A stretch of DNA of 64,000 bases from Microcebus murinus (lineage: Eukaryota; Chordata; Mammalia; Primates; Cheirogaleidae). The position numbers were made by a program, and so were the translations under genes. Shown here piece after piece: positions 1 through 11,110 of the stretch. The stretch spans positions 74,228,001 to 74,292,000 of the forward strand of contig NC_134136.1 of the NCBI RefSeq assembly GCF_040939455.1, given 5' to 3'. Numbering within the stretch: position 1 is the first letter of the stretch; the number at the start of each line of letters is the position of its first letter. The notes beneath the pieces were generated by a model. That model searched no databases. It was given only the letters and a program-made list of their open reading frames with translations, and was not told the DNA's origin.

Positions 1-453
1 CTGTCCGAAGTAGTGCTGCAGAACCGGAGGGGGCTAGACTTAGTATTCCTCCACGGGGGTGCGGGGGGTGCTATGTGCAGCCCTAGGAGAAGAGTGCTGC
101 TTCTATGCAGACCATACTGGGGTAGTTAAAGAGTCCATGGCAAAGGTCAGGGAGGGACTTGCCTTATGAAAACGAGAGCGCGAGCAACAACAAGGATGGT
201 TTGAGCCATGGTTCAACAGTTCCCCATGGTTAACTACCCTGCTATCTACCTTGTTGAGACCTATAATAGTGCTCATGCTCATCCTCACCTTTGGGCCATG
301 TATTCTGAACAGGTTAGTCAGTTTCATAGAGGAAAAAATAAATACTGTGCAGTTAATGGTACTGCAGCAGCAATACCAAAGGGTGAATCTTAAAGAAAAC
401 AGCTTAGGAATAGAAGAGATACAAGATCCTGGATACGAGCAAGAATGCTTGTA
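1..453 (+). pseudogene. Endogenous gammaretrovirus env relic (transmembrane subunit, 3' part)
   Basis: This is the C-terminal half of a retroviral envelope transmembrane subunit, the protein that in the living virus anchors the envelope and drives membrane fusion. At about 16-48 there is an LQNRRG-type immunosuppressive-domain motif, followed at about 80-105 by a CX6CC cysteine motif, both typical of gammaretrovirus-like env. A hydrophobic membrane span and a short basic cytoplasmic tail follow at about 245-365, and the frame ends in TAA at 451-453. The copy is broken: the reading frame shifts near position 70 and there is an in-frame TGA near 168. It lies directly upstream of a polypurine tract and an LTR, so it is the 3' end of a provirus whose rest lies left of the window. 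No function is expected. Confidence 0.85.
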
Positions 454-460
454 AGAACCA

Positions 461-475
461 AGAGAAAGGGGGGAA
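461..475 (+). other. Retroviral polypurine tract
   Basis: An uninterrupted purine run containing AAAGGGGGG sits immediately before the TG that opens the LTR. In retroviruses this tract primes plus-strand DNA synthesis and its end defines the 5' end of U3. Position and composition both fit. Confidence 0.75.
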
Positions 476-707
476 TGTAAGATACTGGGCTATAAGGACA
501 ATGGACAACTTCCAGCTTCTGTTTACTGCTTGCTTGCTAACCGCAAGGCATTATGAGTACATTATGGGATGCAGAGGAGAAAGACAAAGAACACAGAAAC
601 TGGAGTCTCTCAGCTAGGACCAGGAACAGGTTAGAGTCTATCAGGGGCAGGATGAAGTAAGAATAACTGTGGGGGTGGATGCATGATCAGTGTGGAAACA
701 AATTAGG

Positions 708-714
708 TATAAAA
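708..714 (+). promoter_or_regulatory. LTR TATA box
   Basis: TATAAAA lies about 90 bases before the LTR polyadenylation signal, the usual spacing for a retroviral U3/R promoter. It marks the expected transcription start at about 735-745. Activity today is unknown. Confidence 0.6.
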
Positions 715-804
715 GGCTCACTAGCACACAAAGTGGGGTCCCTGCCCGAAGAAGAGGCCACTGCACTGGTACTCTGGGGGCTCGGACCTTAGCTCCAGCT
801 AGAC

Positions 805-810
805 AATAAA
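805..810 (+). terminator. LTR polyadenylation signal
   Basis: AATAAA lies downstream of the TATA box and is followed within about 40 bases by a T- and GT-rich stretch. This is the standard arrangement for 3' processing at the end of R. Confidence 0.55.
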
Positions 811-895
811 ACTCCTTTTGATAATTACAGCCTTGGTGACTTTGCCTTTTTGTCCTGCGGCCCTGCAAATCTCGAATATAACAGGTTCCTTCACA

Positions 896-2063
896 CTACG
901 AGTGGTGACACCTTTGCCACTACTAACGCAAGGACGTCTGGAGTGTACTTTGTGGCTCCTTTCTATAATTTATTATTAGTTATATAATGAATTATATAAC
1001 TTTAGAAGTGGCCCCATTTTAAATACTCACTCTCCTCCATAAATTATCCTAATTGGAATGGGTTCTCCTTTTTTATGGGGACCCCAACTGATAAATATCA
1101 GAAAAGTCATTAGGGATAATAATGACTCTCACTGAAAGTTCTTGTGTGGAATAAATAAGAAAGGGCATATTAATAACCTGCCTCCCACAAGTCCTGTAAC
1201 ATAATATACATTCAGTAGATAGTAGTTATTATTATTTTAATCTCTATATGCCAGACACCAAGCTCAGAATGTGGCATGAACAAGTACTCACTAAATGTTC
1301 ATTAAATAAATGAATGAAATTGCAAAAAAAAAAAACAAAACAATTTACACCTCAGTCATTCTTATGTTGATCCCCTGTCATTCTAGTTACTTTAATTGTC
1401 CTACATTCTTCCTCATTGCATTCAAAAGATATATATGCTCTCTGGCTATGCCTTTTAGACCTGACATGTATTTTAAGCTATTCCAAATCAAAAATTGTAA
1501 TATTAGCTCCTATTTTTCCAATTTATGTTACTTCTAAAGGACTACTCCTCACATAATATGCACAGAACATCTTTTATGGACTTTAGGAATGAGATACCCC
1601 TGCTGGCAAGTAACTTCACTCATTTTTGATGTTGTGTTAAATGTAATTTATTTAGAGCATATGCAGGTAGAAATATTTTGATGCCCTAAATACTAGCATC
1701 ATTCATACAGCAGTAAGTTACTAGAGAAAATAAATATATGGGTGGCAAAACATTTCTCATTTCTATTCAGATGATAATGTACTTTCTACCTCATCTCATT
1801 CCAACAGAACACAATTGTACATTTCTACTCCTTGTCCTGTGCAGTCATACCATATAGCTAGGCTCCTGTAACTCTCTTGTTTTCAAACAAAGTCAATATT
1901 TTTAATTTATGCCTAAATGTGCCACTAATACCCAGTAATACTCATACCTACCTCACCTGGGATTATTTCAAGTGACAAGCCTACCGTGGAAGAGGGACTA
2001 AAGGTTTTTTAATTATTTTAAAAACCTAATGAGTAGGAAGCAAAACGCTTTACTTGACATCAG
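896..2063. other. Unassigned AT-rich DNA with a weak L2/MIR-like tail
   Basis: No gene is visible. At about 1190-1318 the text recalls the 3' tails of L2/MIR repeats (a degraded 'next-copy, ends in ATAAATGAATGAA' pattern), but the match is weak. An A-rich run follows at 1323-1345. The rest shows nothing I recognise. Confidence 0.4.
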
Positions 2064-2411
2064 AAGTATAGGCTTAGTAGTATGGGTTCCAGCTCTAACC
2101 AGGAAACTATAAGATGTGCTATATCACCTAAGTGAAGTATCCCAAGAATGGAAAAACAAGAACCACATATACTTACCAGCAAACTGGTATTAAATGAACA
2201 GCACCTAAGTGGACACATAGGTACTATAGTAATAGGGTATTGGGCAGGGTGGCGGGGGTGGGTATATACATATATAATGAGTGAGATGTGCACCGACTGG
2301 GGGATGGTCATGCTGGAGACTCAGACTTGTGGGGGGAGGGGGGAAAGGGCATTTATTGAAACCTTAAAATCTGTACATCCATCATGTGCCAAAATAAAAA
2401 AAAAGTATAGG
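2064..2411 (+). mobile_element. L1-1: 5'-truncated L1 with a twin-priming inversion
   Basis: Plus-strand L1 3' end: last codons of ORF2 (about 2131-2194), 3' UTR with G-rich block, AATAAA and a short A tail ending near 2404. Bases 2073-2130 carry the immediately preceding piece of the same L1 in reverse orientation, the signature of twin-primed reverse transcription. The insertion is bracketed by the direct repeat AAGTATAGG at 2064-2072 and 2403-2411, a plausible target-site duplication. It has no coding capacity. Confidence 0.9.
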
Positions 2412-2737
2412 GTTTATATAATATAAATGGTTTAGGACTTCACAATTTCTTTAAAGAATAAATGAAAAATTGGGAACAATAACAAATGATTTATTTTCTG
2501 TCATTGCATCTATATATATATTTTTTATTTCGGCATATTATGGGGGTACATATTATAAGGTTTCAATAAATGCCCATTTCCCCCCTCCCCCCACAAGTCT
2601 GAGTCTCCAGCATGACCATCCCCCAGATGGTGCACATCTCACTCATTATGTATGTATATAACCACCCGCCTCCCCCCTCCCACCTGCTCAATATCCTATT
2701 ACTGTAGTACCTATGTGACCACTTAGGTGCTGTTCAG

Positions 2738-5700
2738 TTAATACCAATTTGCTGGTGAGTATATGTGGTGCTTCTTTTTCCATTCTCGGGAAACTTCACT
2801 TAATAGTATGGGTTCCAGCTCTAACCAGGAAAATATAAGATGTACTATGTCACCATTGTTTCTTAGAGCTGAATAGTACTCCATGGTATACATATACCAC
2901 ATTTTATTAATCCATTCTTGGATTGATGGGCACTTGGGCTGTTTCCACAGCCTTGAAATTATGAATTGTGCTGCTATAAACATTCGAGTGCAGGTGTCTT
3001 TTTTGTAGAGTGTCATTGGATCTTTTGGGTAGATGCCCAGCAATGGGATTGCTGGATCAAATGGTAGAATCACTTGTATTACTTTAAGATATCTCCATAT
3101 TGCTTTCCACAGAGGTTAAAATAGTTTGCAATCCCACCAGCAGTGTAGGAGTGTTCCTCTCTCTCCGCAACCACGCCAGCATTTATTGTTTGGAGATTTT
3201 TTGATAAAGGCCATTCTCACTGGGGTTAAGTGATATCTCATTGTGGTTTTGATTTGCATTTCCCTGATGATTAGAGATGTTGAGCATTTTTTCATATGTT
3301 TGTTGGCCATGCTTCTGTCTTCTTTAGAAAAGTTTCTGTTCAAGTCCTTTGCCCACTTTTTAATGGGGTTATTTGATTTTTTTCTTCCTAATTTTCGTGA
3401 GTTCTAAGTATATTCTAGTTATCAGTCCCTTATCAGATGCATAGGATGCAAAAATTTTCCCCCATTCTGTAGATTGTCTGTTTACTATCTTGATTATTTC
3501 TTTGCCTGTGCAGAAGCTTTGTAGTTTGATCATGTCCCATTTATTTATTTTTGTTGCTGCTGTGATTGCCTTTGGGGACTTCTTCATAAACTCTTTGCCC
3601 AGGCCGATGGCTAGGAGAGTGTTTCGAAATCTTTCCTCTAGAGTTCTAATAGTTTCATAACTTAGGTTTAAGTCTGTTATCCAGCGTGAGTTGGTTTTTG
3701 TGAGAGGTAAAAGGTGTGGGTCCTGTTTTAGCCTTCTACAGGTGGCTATGCAGTTTTCCCAGCACCATTTATTAAAAAGGTACTCTTTCCCCTGCATATA
3801 TTTTTGTCTGCTTTGTCAAAGATTAGATGACTATATGAGGATGATTTTATATCAGGATTCTCACATCTGTTTCAATGGTCAATATTCCTATTTTTGTGCC
3901 AATACCGAATTGATTTAATTACTACATCTTTGTAGTATAGTTTGATATCTGGCATATTAATGCCTCCCATTTTGTTTTTGTTGCCTAGAATTGCTCTTGA
4001 TATTCGGAGTCTTCTTTGGTTCCATACGAAGCGTAAAATTATTTTTTCTATATCTGTGAAGAATGCTGATGGGATTTTAATAGGTATTGCATTGAATCTG
4101 TAGATCAGTTTGGGTAGTATAGACATTTTGATGATATTGAGTCTGCCGTTCCACGAGCATGGTATGGATTTCGATCTGTTTACATTCTCTGCTATTTCCT
4201 TCCTCAGTGTTTCATAGTTCTCCCTGTAGAGGTCTTTTACGTCCTTGGTTAAGTAAATTCCTAGGTACTTTAATTTCCTTGTTGCTATTGTGAAGGGAAT
4301 TGAGTCTTTGATTTGGTTCTCAATTAGATTGTTGTTGGCGTATATGAATGCCTCTGATTTCTGTGTATTGATTTTGTATCCTGAGACTTTACTAAATTCG
4401 TTGACCAGTTCCAGGAGTTTCTTGGTTGAATCCTTAGGGTTTTCTAGATACAATATTATATCATCAGCAAACAGTGAAAGTTTGATCTCTTCTGCCCCTA
4501 TTTGGATACCTTTGATTCCATTTTCCTGTCTGATTGCTGTAGCCAAGACTTCCAGCACTATGTTGAACAGAAGTGGAGATAGTGGGCAGCCTTGTCTGGT
4601 TCCAGTTTTAAGTGGGAATGATTTAAATTTTTACCCATTGAGTATAATGTTGGCTATGGGTCTGTTATATATGGCTTGTATCATTTTTAGGTATGTCCCT
4701 TCTATGCCTATTTTCTTAAGTGTTCGCATCATGAAAGGGTGTTGAATTTTGACAAAAGCTTTTTCTGTATCTATTGAAAGAATCATGTGGTCTTTGTTTT
4801 TGCTTCTGTTTATGTGGTGAATTGCATTTATAGATTTACGTATGTTGAACCAACCCTGCTTCACTGGGATGAAGCCCAGTTGGTCATGATGGATTATTTT
4901 TTTGATAAGTGTCTGGATTCGGGTAGCTAGGATTTTGTAGAAAATTTTTGCATCTATATTCATTAGGGGTATTGGTCTGTAGTTTTCGTTTTTTCTTGCA
5001 TCCTTTCCTGGTTTTGGTATCAGAGTAATATTCGCTTCATAAAAGGTGTCCGGGAGGTTTCCGTTCTTCTTGATGTTGTGGAATAGTTTCTGCAAGATAG
5101 CTATTAGTTCTTCTTTGTAAGTTTGGTAAAATTCGGGTGTGAAGCCATCTGGACCGGGACTTTTCTTTTTAGGGAGATTTTTAATTGCTGTTTCTATTTC
5201 AGCTGTTGAGATTGGTATGTTCAGGGAATCTATTTCTTCCTGGTTGAGCCTAGGGAGGCTGTGTGTTTCTAGAAATTTGTCCATTTCCTCCACATTTTCT
5301 AGTTTGTGTGCATAAAGATTTTTGTAGTATTCATAAATTGTATCTTGTATCTCTTTGGGATCAGTTGTGGTATCTCCTTTATTATTCCTGATGGAGCTTA
5401 TTAGAGATTTCTCTTTTCTGCTTTTCATTAGCTTAGCCAATGGTGTGTCAATTTTGTTTATTTTTTCAAAGAACCAACTTTTTGTTTTATTAATCTCCTG
5501 AATAGCTTCCCTGTTTTCAATTTCGTTTAGTTCTGATTTGATCTTGTTGATTTCACTTCTTCTGCTGGGTTTGGGGTTGGTCTGTTCTTCTTTTTCCAGC
5601 TCTTTGAGTCATTTCATTAGATTGTCTATTTGTGATCTTCTTGTCTTTTGGTTATAGGCATTTATGGAGATAAACTTTCCTCTCAGAACTTCTTTAGCTG

Positions 5701-6568
5701 TGTCCCAGAGGAGTTGATAACTTGTCTCTCCATTGTCGTTTTCTTCATAGAAGTTTTTTATTTCCATCTTGATTTCTTCATTTACGAAGTAATCACTTAG
5801 TAGGAGGTTGTTTAATTTCCACGTTTTTGTGTAGAAATGTGAGTTTCTGTTAGGGTTGATTTCTAGTTTTATTCCACTGTGATCTGAAAAAGTACATGGT
5901 ATGATTTCTATTTTTTTAAATTTCTTGAGATTTTCTTTGTGTCCTAGGATATGGTCAATCTTAGAGAATGTCCCGTGAGCTGATGAGAAGAACGTATATT
6001 CAGTGGATTTTGGGTAGAATGTTCTGTAGATGTCTGTCAGACCCAATTGTTCTAGAGTTTTGTTTAAGTCCATTATTTCTTTATTAATTTTCTGTTTGGA
6101 GGATCTGTCTCGTTCCGTCAGTGGGGTGTTGAAATCTGCGGTGATTATGGAGTTGCTATCAATCCATTTGCTTTGCTCCAGTGTGGTTTGCTTTATGAAT
6201 CTGGATGCACCTAAGTTGGGTGCATATATATTTAAAATTGTTATCTCTTCTTGTTGGACTGTGCCCTTCACCATTATATAATGACCTTCTTTGTCTTTCA
6301 CTACTTTTGTTCGTTTAAAAACCTAATCGTCTGAAATTAGAACTGCCACACCAGCTTTCTTTTGGCTTCTATTTGCTTGGAATATTGATCTCCACCCTTT
6401 TATTTTTAGTCTATATGCATCCTTGCAGGTTAGATGTGTTTCCTGAAGACAGCATATACTTGGCCTGTATTTTCTTATCCATTCAGCCAGCCTATGTCTC
6501 TTGAGTGGAGACTTTAAGCCATTCACATTTGTTGAGAGAACTGATAGGTAAGGTAGATTATTGTACAT
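2738..6568 (-). pseudogene. L1-2 ORF2 (endonuclease / reverse transcriptase), broken
   Basis: ORF2p nicks target DNA and reverse-transcribes L1 RNA at the nick. Order on the minus strand: AP-like endonuclease (6568 to about 5890, with LQETHLT, an ADFNTPL block and SDHSGI), linker, reverse transcriptase (about 5250-4100, with the FADD active-site box at 4460-4471), and a Cys-rich C-terminus (CWRGCGERG...HCWWDC, about 3180-3130) ending in SPANWY. The frame is cut into at least seven open pieces by stops and frameshifts, including a stop just after the VLISDD segment near 6325. Total length fits a normal ORF2 of about 1,275 codons. Unlike L1-3 and L1-8, it keeps Tyr in WIRKYRP and Glu-Glu in NQEEID, the two places where those copies have stop codons. 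Confidence 0.92.
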
Positions 6569-6657
6569 TCTGTTGGGTTGGATGTTGTTGCTTTAATTTC
6601 TCTCTTGAGCCATTGTAATATCTGGCCTTTAATATCTTTGGGTTTTGGTTGTTTTTA

Positions 6658-7647
6658 TATTTGTGGATTATTATTATGATGTTCCGTGCATAATGCTGTT
6701 TTATGTACTTCTTGTAGGGCTGGTCTTGTCTTGGTGAATTCTCTGAGCCTTTGCTTGTATGAGAATGTTTTTATTTCTCCTTCCTATACGAAGCTTAGTT
6801 TTGCAGGGAAGAAGATTCTAGGCTGGGCATTGTTTTGTTTCGAAAGAGTGAGAATGGGGCCCCAGTCTCTCCTTGCTTGTAAAGTCTCATTAGAAAAGTC
6901 TGGTGTTATTCGAATTGGCTTTCCCTTGTATGTCACTTGCTTCTTTTGTCTTACAGCTCTTAGAAGGGCCTCCTTAGTTGATATTTTGGTCAGTCTGATG
7001 ACTGCATGTCTTGACGTCTTCCTGTTTGCATTGAATCTCCCAGGGGTCCTCTGAGCTTGTTGAACTTGTATATCGAGATTTTGAGCAAGGCCTGGGAAAT
7101 TTTCCTCTATTATATCTTCAAATAGCTTGTCCAACCCTTGGGTGTTGTCTTCTTCCCCTTCTGGTAACCCTATGACCCTCACATTAGGCTTCTTCACATA
7201 ATCCCACAGCTCTTGTAGGCTTTGCTCTTTTCTGTTGTTTCCCTGGTCTATTTCTGTGACTGATTTATTTAATTGGAGGGTGTTATCTTCAAGCTCTGAG
7301 ATTCTTTTTTCTGTTTGATCTACCCTGTTCTTGAGTCTTTCCACTGTATTTTGTAGTTCCCTGAATTGATTCTTCATTTCCAGGAGTTTGGTTAAACTTT
7401 TCTTCATTTTGTCCATTTCTTTTTCCATATCCTGGAGGCTTTTTGTGGTTTCTTTGTGTTGGTTATTGAGTTGTTGTTGCAGCTCGGTGAGTGTTCTTAT
7501 GATCCACATTCGGAATTCTTCTTCTGTTATTTTGGTTGCCTGATTTTGGTTGGTGTCTGTTTCTAGGGGGCTGGTGCTCCTGTTTGGGGGTGTGGTTTCC
7601 GTTTGGTTCTTCATATTTCCTGAGTTCCTTTGCTGATTTCTTCCCAT
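6658..7647 (-). pseudogene. L1-2 ORF1 (RNA-binding chaperone), prematurely stopped
   Basis: ORF1p is the trimeric nucleic-acid chaperone that packages L1 RNA. The minus-strand frame opens at 7647 (MGRNQQRN) and runs 287 codons: a Ser/Thr/Asn-rich N-terminus, a long coiled coil (about residues 42-148), an RRM-like domain (from KPNVRVIGL) and most of the C-terminal domain. It stops at 6784-6786, where the intact copies have a Tyr codon in FVYEG, removing about 42 residues. The rest of the sequence is recognisable down to about 6658. Copies at 19792 and 45301 are full length. Confidence 0.9.
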
Positions 7648-9084
7648 GTCGATCAGTTGTTGTTTCTTTCCTTTAGGTTTTTGTTTGGATATTCACACGC
7701 CTTGTTTAGTTTCTGAGCCGTTAGGTGGTGTCTGTGGTGGTGTCTGACCACTCCCTGTATAATGAGTCAGTGGGTGCCGTGATAAGGCTGTGCAGAATGC
7801 CGTCCCTGTCAGTAGGTGGCGCTTGCTTGGAGGAACATGCTATGCTGTTTTTTTTTGTGTCCTGTTATCAGCTCTTGTTCTGGGCGGAGCTGGGTTGGGT
7901 AAGCCTGCCCTCAGGCACCACCAATGCCATTTGCAGGGGTCAAAGTTCTGTTCTCTGCCCTCAGGAAAAGCTGTCAGGGCAGGACTGGAATGGTTCCACT
8001 CAGACAGAAAGTCTGGGTTTAGGGGTGGGGCTGTCTGAGACCCGCAGTCTGAAGCGGGCCTCGCTTCTTTCCACCCTCCCCAACTCTGCAGCTACTCCTG
8101 GGCCTCTGCCAGCAGGCCAGACCACACATCACCAGGCCTCCCCGGATTGTGATGCCTGCCGGGAGGTTCCCTGTGCAGAAACGCTGCCTAGGCTGGGCTC
8201 ACGGCCTCCCTTTGGTGGGAGGGTTGCCCTCTAGGATGCTGATCTGCCCCTGGAGGCACACACACCTCCGCAGGCTGTTCACAAATATCCCTTCTGTGCC
8301 CTGGGCTATGCTAGACCTCGTTGCAGGGGATCTGGTCTGCAGGTCTTACCTCTGGGTCCCAGAATTCAAACTGTATCCCCACTAGGGAGAGGAGTTCTGG
8401 TCCCAATTCACCCTCAGGGAGCCCAAGCTGTGTCTGTGTCTCTCAGCCTCTGAATCAGCACCGTTCTCCTGGGAACACCGTGCCAGCAGCACCTGGGAGG
8501 GCTGGTGGGTAGGGAGCTCACAGTCTGAGTTCCCCTTAGTCAGCTGTAGGGTCCCAAAAGGGAAGGTCCTGTTCCCTGGAGGTGCCTCCAGCTGGTGGCT
8601 GTATTGTCTCTCTGGGCAGCCGCAGGTAGGGTCGGAGGATGGGAGAAGGAGGCAATATGGCACCTGCCACGCGTCTCGGGTCTGTGCACAAGGAGGTGCA
8701 CAAGGATTTGGGAGGCTGGTGCCGTGTCCGCTACAGGCTCACCGCTAGCTGGCGGCGGCTGTTTCTGGGCTGATATCCACAAGTCTCTCCACCTGCTGGT
8801 TAGCCCACCAGCAGTCTCAAATGCAGGGGAGGGGAAAGATGATTTATCCACCTACCCTTCCCACTGGTCTCCGGGCTGCTACAGCGGTCTCAGCTTCCAG
8901 TTCTGCTCTGAAGCCTCCTCCCGTGGTGTCTCCCAGGGTCTCAGGTACCCCTCCTTCTGGCCCTTGTCTGCTGTATGCTTGCTTTCTTGCTTCTTTTTTC
9001 TAATTTCTGCTAGAATCTGTCTTTTCTGCAGAGACACTCTTTCTGGCGGTGTTTCTCGTCCGCCATCTAGATCCTCCTCCACAA
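7648..9084 (-). promoter_or_regulatory. L1-2 5' UTR (internal promoter region)
   Basis: A GC-rich, non-coding stretch of about 1.4 kb precedes ORF1 and aligns by eye with 18365-19791. In L1 this region carries the internal RNA polymerase II promoter. A YY1-type core AGATGGCGG sits at the extreme 5' end (minus strand, 9068-9060). Short open frames inside it on either strand are incidental. Confidence 0.75.
9060..9068 (-). promoter_or_regulatory. YY1-type site at the L1-2 5' end
   Basis: AGATGGCGG on the minus strand, within the first 25 bases of the element. In human L1 a YY1 site at the same place sets the transcription start. The equivalent site in L1-3 is at 18383-18392. Confidence 0.5.
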
Positions 9085-9089
9085 CTCTG

Positions 9090-9345
9090 TCTTTAAAGTA
9101 TTCATTTCTTGGCTTGCATGATACTACATTCTCCTGGTTGTTTGCTTCCCATTGCTTTGGTGTCTTCTTTATCACCTTTGTAGGCTTTCCCTCTCTGCCT
9201 TTCGTTAAGTATTGATGCTTTGTCCTAAGATTTTTTCTCTTTTCTTTCTAAATATTCCCAATTTTTTTATTATCATGTATATGCTGATAAATGCCAATTC
9301 TCCAACCCAGTCCTCTCTTCTCTGTTTCAGATTTGGTAACTAATC
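9090..9345 (+). mobile_element. L2 LINE fragment (plus strand)
   Basis: Degraded L2 reverse-transcriptase text: a LeuHisAspThrThrPheSerTrp-like stretch at about 9108-9140, then words resembling the L2 'VPQGSVLGPLLF' and 'YADD' region near 9190-9290. It directly abuts the 5' end of L1-2. Divergence is high and the call rests on recalled L2 text. Confidence 0.5.
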
Positions 9346-9394
9346 TTGCACATGATGTTTCTTAGGTCTGTGATGCGCTTACACAGATACCTTT

Positions 9395-9500
9395 CCACTT
9401 CCTTATTCCTTTATTCCTTTCCATTTCCTTATTCCTTCCTTATTCCTTTCCACTTCCTTATACCCAGATACCTTTCCACTTTCTTATTCCTTTAATTTGA
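9395..9500. repeat. Imperfect tandem repeat (CCACTTCCTTATTCCTTT-like)
   Basis: A pyrimidine-rich unit of 12-18 bases (TTTCCACTTCCTTATTCC and shorter variants) is repeated imperfectly several times. It is a degenerate minisatellite or simple repeat with no coding meaning. Confidence 0.6.
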
Positions 9501-10830
9501 TACCTAATAATCTCCAGTTCTTAGCTTAGATAACACTACATCCCTAAGATTCTGAATGACTTTAAGTGCACAACATGGCATGCTCTCCCTTGTGTTGAAT
9601 TAAGTTTACCCTGAATCTGCCCCTTTAACATACTTTAAATTTGGCCTAAAGATATATAGTGAACTGTCACCTAATTGGATATATAAGCAGACTGTAACTT
9701 ACTCTTGTACCAATCATTGAGTTTCAGCCAATCACAGGCAGCCAACTTCTCATACTGTGTTCAAATAAGGCAAATGCTGAGCTGTAACCAATGCAGCTGT
9801 TTCTGTACCTTAATTCTATTTTCTCTAAGCAATTTTCCTTTTTCTGCCCATAAATTCTCTCTAACTATGTGGCAGCACTGGAGTCTCTCTGAACATTCTC
9901 TTATTCTAGGGCCTGCCCAATTCACAAATCATCATTTGTTTAATTAACTGTTAAATTTAAATTATCTAAAGCTTTTTAACACTTGCTTATGGATCTTATA
10001 ATATATATATATATATATATATGAGGCATAATATATTTATTATAAACTATGCCAACTTTTTGAAGAAAAAATAAAGTACATTTTTAAATTTCTCTCAATC
10101 AAATTAAATCTACTTCAAACATCTATTCTGGCTATTGGGAAATTTAATCTCACTCATTATGTGAACCCCCTTTCTGATTACATGGGGTTTAAAATAATCC
10201 CAGGTTTATATTGTGCTAGATTACCAGGAGAGGTGGCCCTTTTCTTAGGTATGGTGGTTATCCTAGAGATGTTTATTATCCAAATTCACATGGTTCATTT
10301 AACAGGGAAATCACCAATATTTCTGTGGCACGCACAAGAAAAGGGATCTTTACCTTAGCTCTCAAGGCTAGGGGGCTTAGTGTTAATTTCTAACCACATT
10401 CTACCCTTCCCACTCCATCTATATTTTCATATACCACTTATTTGGAGGTTTTATCACCTCTCAGGGGTTCTACATTACAGTGAAATATAAGCCCCCTAGC
10501 ACTCATATAAAACCCAATCTCTGGTTCCATCCAATGTCTTTTAAAGAGCCACCATCTCGTCACAAGTTTAGAACCATATACCCTTGCTTTACTCAAAGAA
10601 CTAGATAGATAGACTCCAACCTTTCCTGTTCCGAAAATATTCAGCATAATCCTCTTTAAAAGGTTTGACACACAAAGATTTGTTACTTTCCTCTAAAGGT
10701 GTGACTGGAGCTATGGGTAGAAAAGCAGTCAGCTCATTCCTGTATACACCAATATGGCCCCCTTTTTTCCAGGGTTCAGGAAAGGAGGTGCCTTAGTCTT
10801 CACTTATGGTTATGGTTAAATGCTACCAAC
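9500..10830. other. Unassigned DNA with a (TA)n microsatellite
   Basis: A (TA)n run lies at about 10000-10022. I recognise no gene or repeat family in the rest. The short open frames here have no motif and look like chance. Confidence 0.4.
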
Positions 10831-11110
10831 TATGATACAATTTGAAAACCAGGAGATTTACAGTGGTACAGAGTTTGCATACAATTCTATGTGATGTTTT
10901 TGCATGTATAGGTTTGTGTAACTACTACCACAATCAAAATACAGAACCATTTAATCATCACAAAAGATTACCCTGGAGCTACTCCTTTATATTGTTTTCA
11001 GTCCCCTTGACGTTCTGCAATTACGTGCTGTGGTGATTTAGCATGATGTCAGTACAATTTTTTCTGATCCATAAAGGGCTGTTTATGAAGAATTTATCCA
11101 TCCATCCCTT
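10830..11110 (-). mobile_element. Ancient L1M fragment (3' UTR, minus strand)
   Basis: The plus-strand text (a TGTAACTACTACCACAATCA stretch, then CAGAACCATT and ATCACAAAAGATTACCC) matches the reverse complement of old mammalian L1M 3' UTRs. It is highly diverged and truncated on both sides. Confidence 0.55.

Larger units (their letters stand above)
476..895 (+). mobile_element. 3' LTR of a class I (gammaretrovirus-like) endogenous retrovirus
   Basis: The element opens with TGTAAGATAC directly after the polypurine tract and appears to close with TTCACA at 890-895, about 420 bp. A TATAAAA box lies at 708-714 and an AATAAA signal at 805-810, giving U3, a short R and U5. I do not recognise the exact family. 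The right edge is less certain than the left. It is the 3' LTR of the provirus whose env relic precedes it, not a solo LTR. Confidence 0.8.
2513..9084 (-). mobile_element. L1-2: near full-length minus-strand L1
   Basis: Reading on the minus strand: GC-rich 5' UTR (9084-7648), ORF1 (7647 to about 6658), a short spacer, ORF2 (about 6568-2738), a 3' UTR with the G-rich block and an A tail (plus-strand T run at 2521-2526). The total of about 6.6 kb is close to full length. It differs from L1-3 and L1-8 at many diagnostic sites: it ends ORF2 in [10 protein letters not shown] rather than [10 protein letters not shown], and reads AAAAGATCCAATGAC rather than AAATGATCCAGTGAC near the 3' end. It therefore belongs to a related but distinct subfamily. 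I could not find a convincing target-site duplication. It is coding-dead. Confidence 0.93.

Noticed and set aside
2451..9105. Target-site duplication for L1-2
   Set aside because: Only a 6-base match (TCTGTC) could be found near both ends and its position does not fit the element borders, so I do not claim one.
7725..9215. Several overlapping open frames on both strands in the GC-rich block
   Set aside because: They lie in the L1-2 5' UTR, have no recognisable domain, and recur as shadows in the equivalent L1-3 leader at 18354-19480.
9705..9947. 80-codon open frame, and others of 60-80 codons across 9.5-16 kb
   Set aside because: AT-rich chance frames without motif, paralogue or codon bias. 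Some overlap L2 relics.
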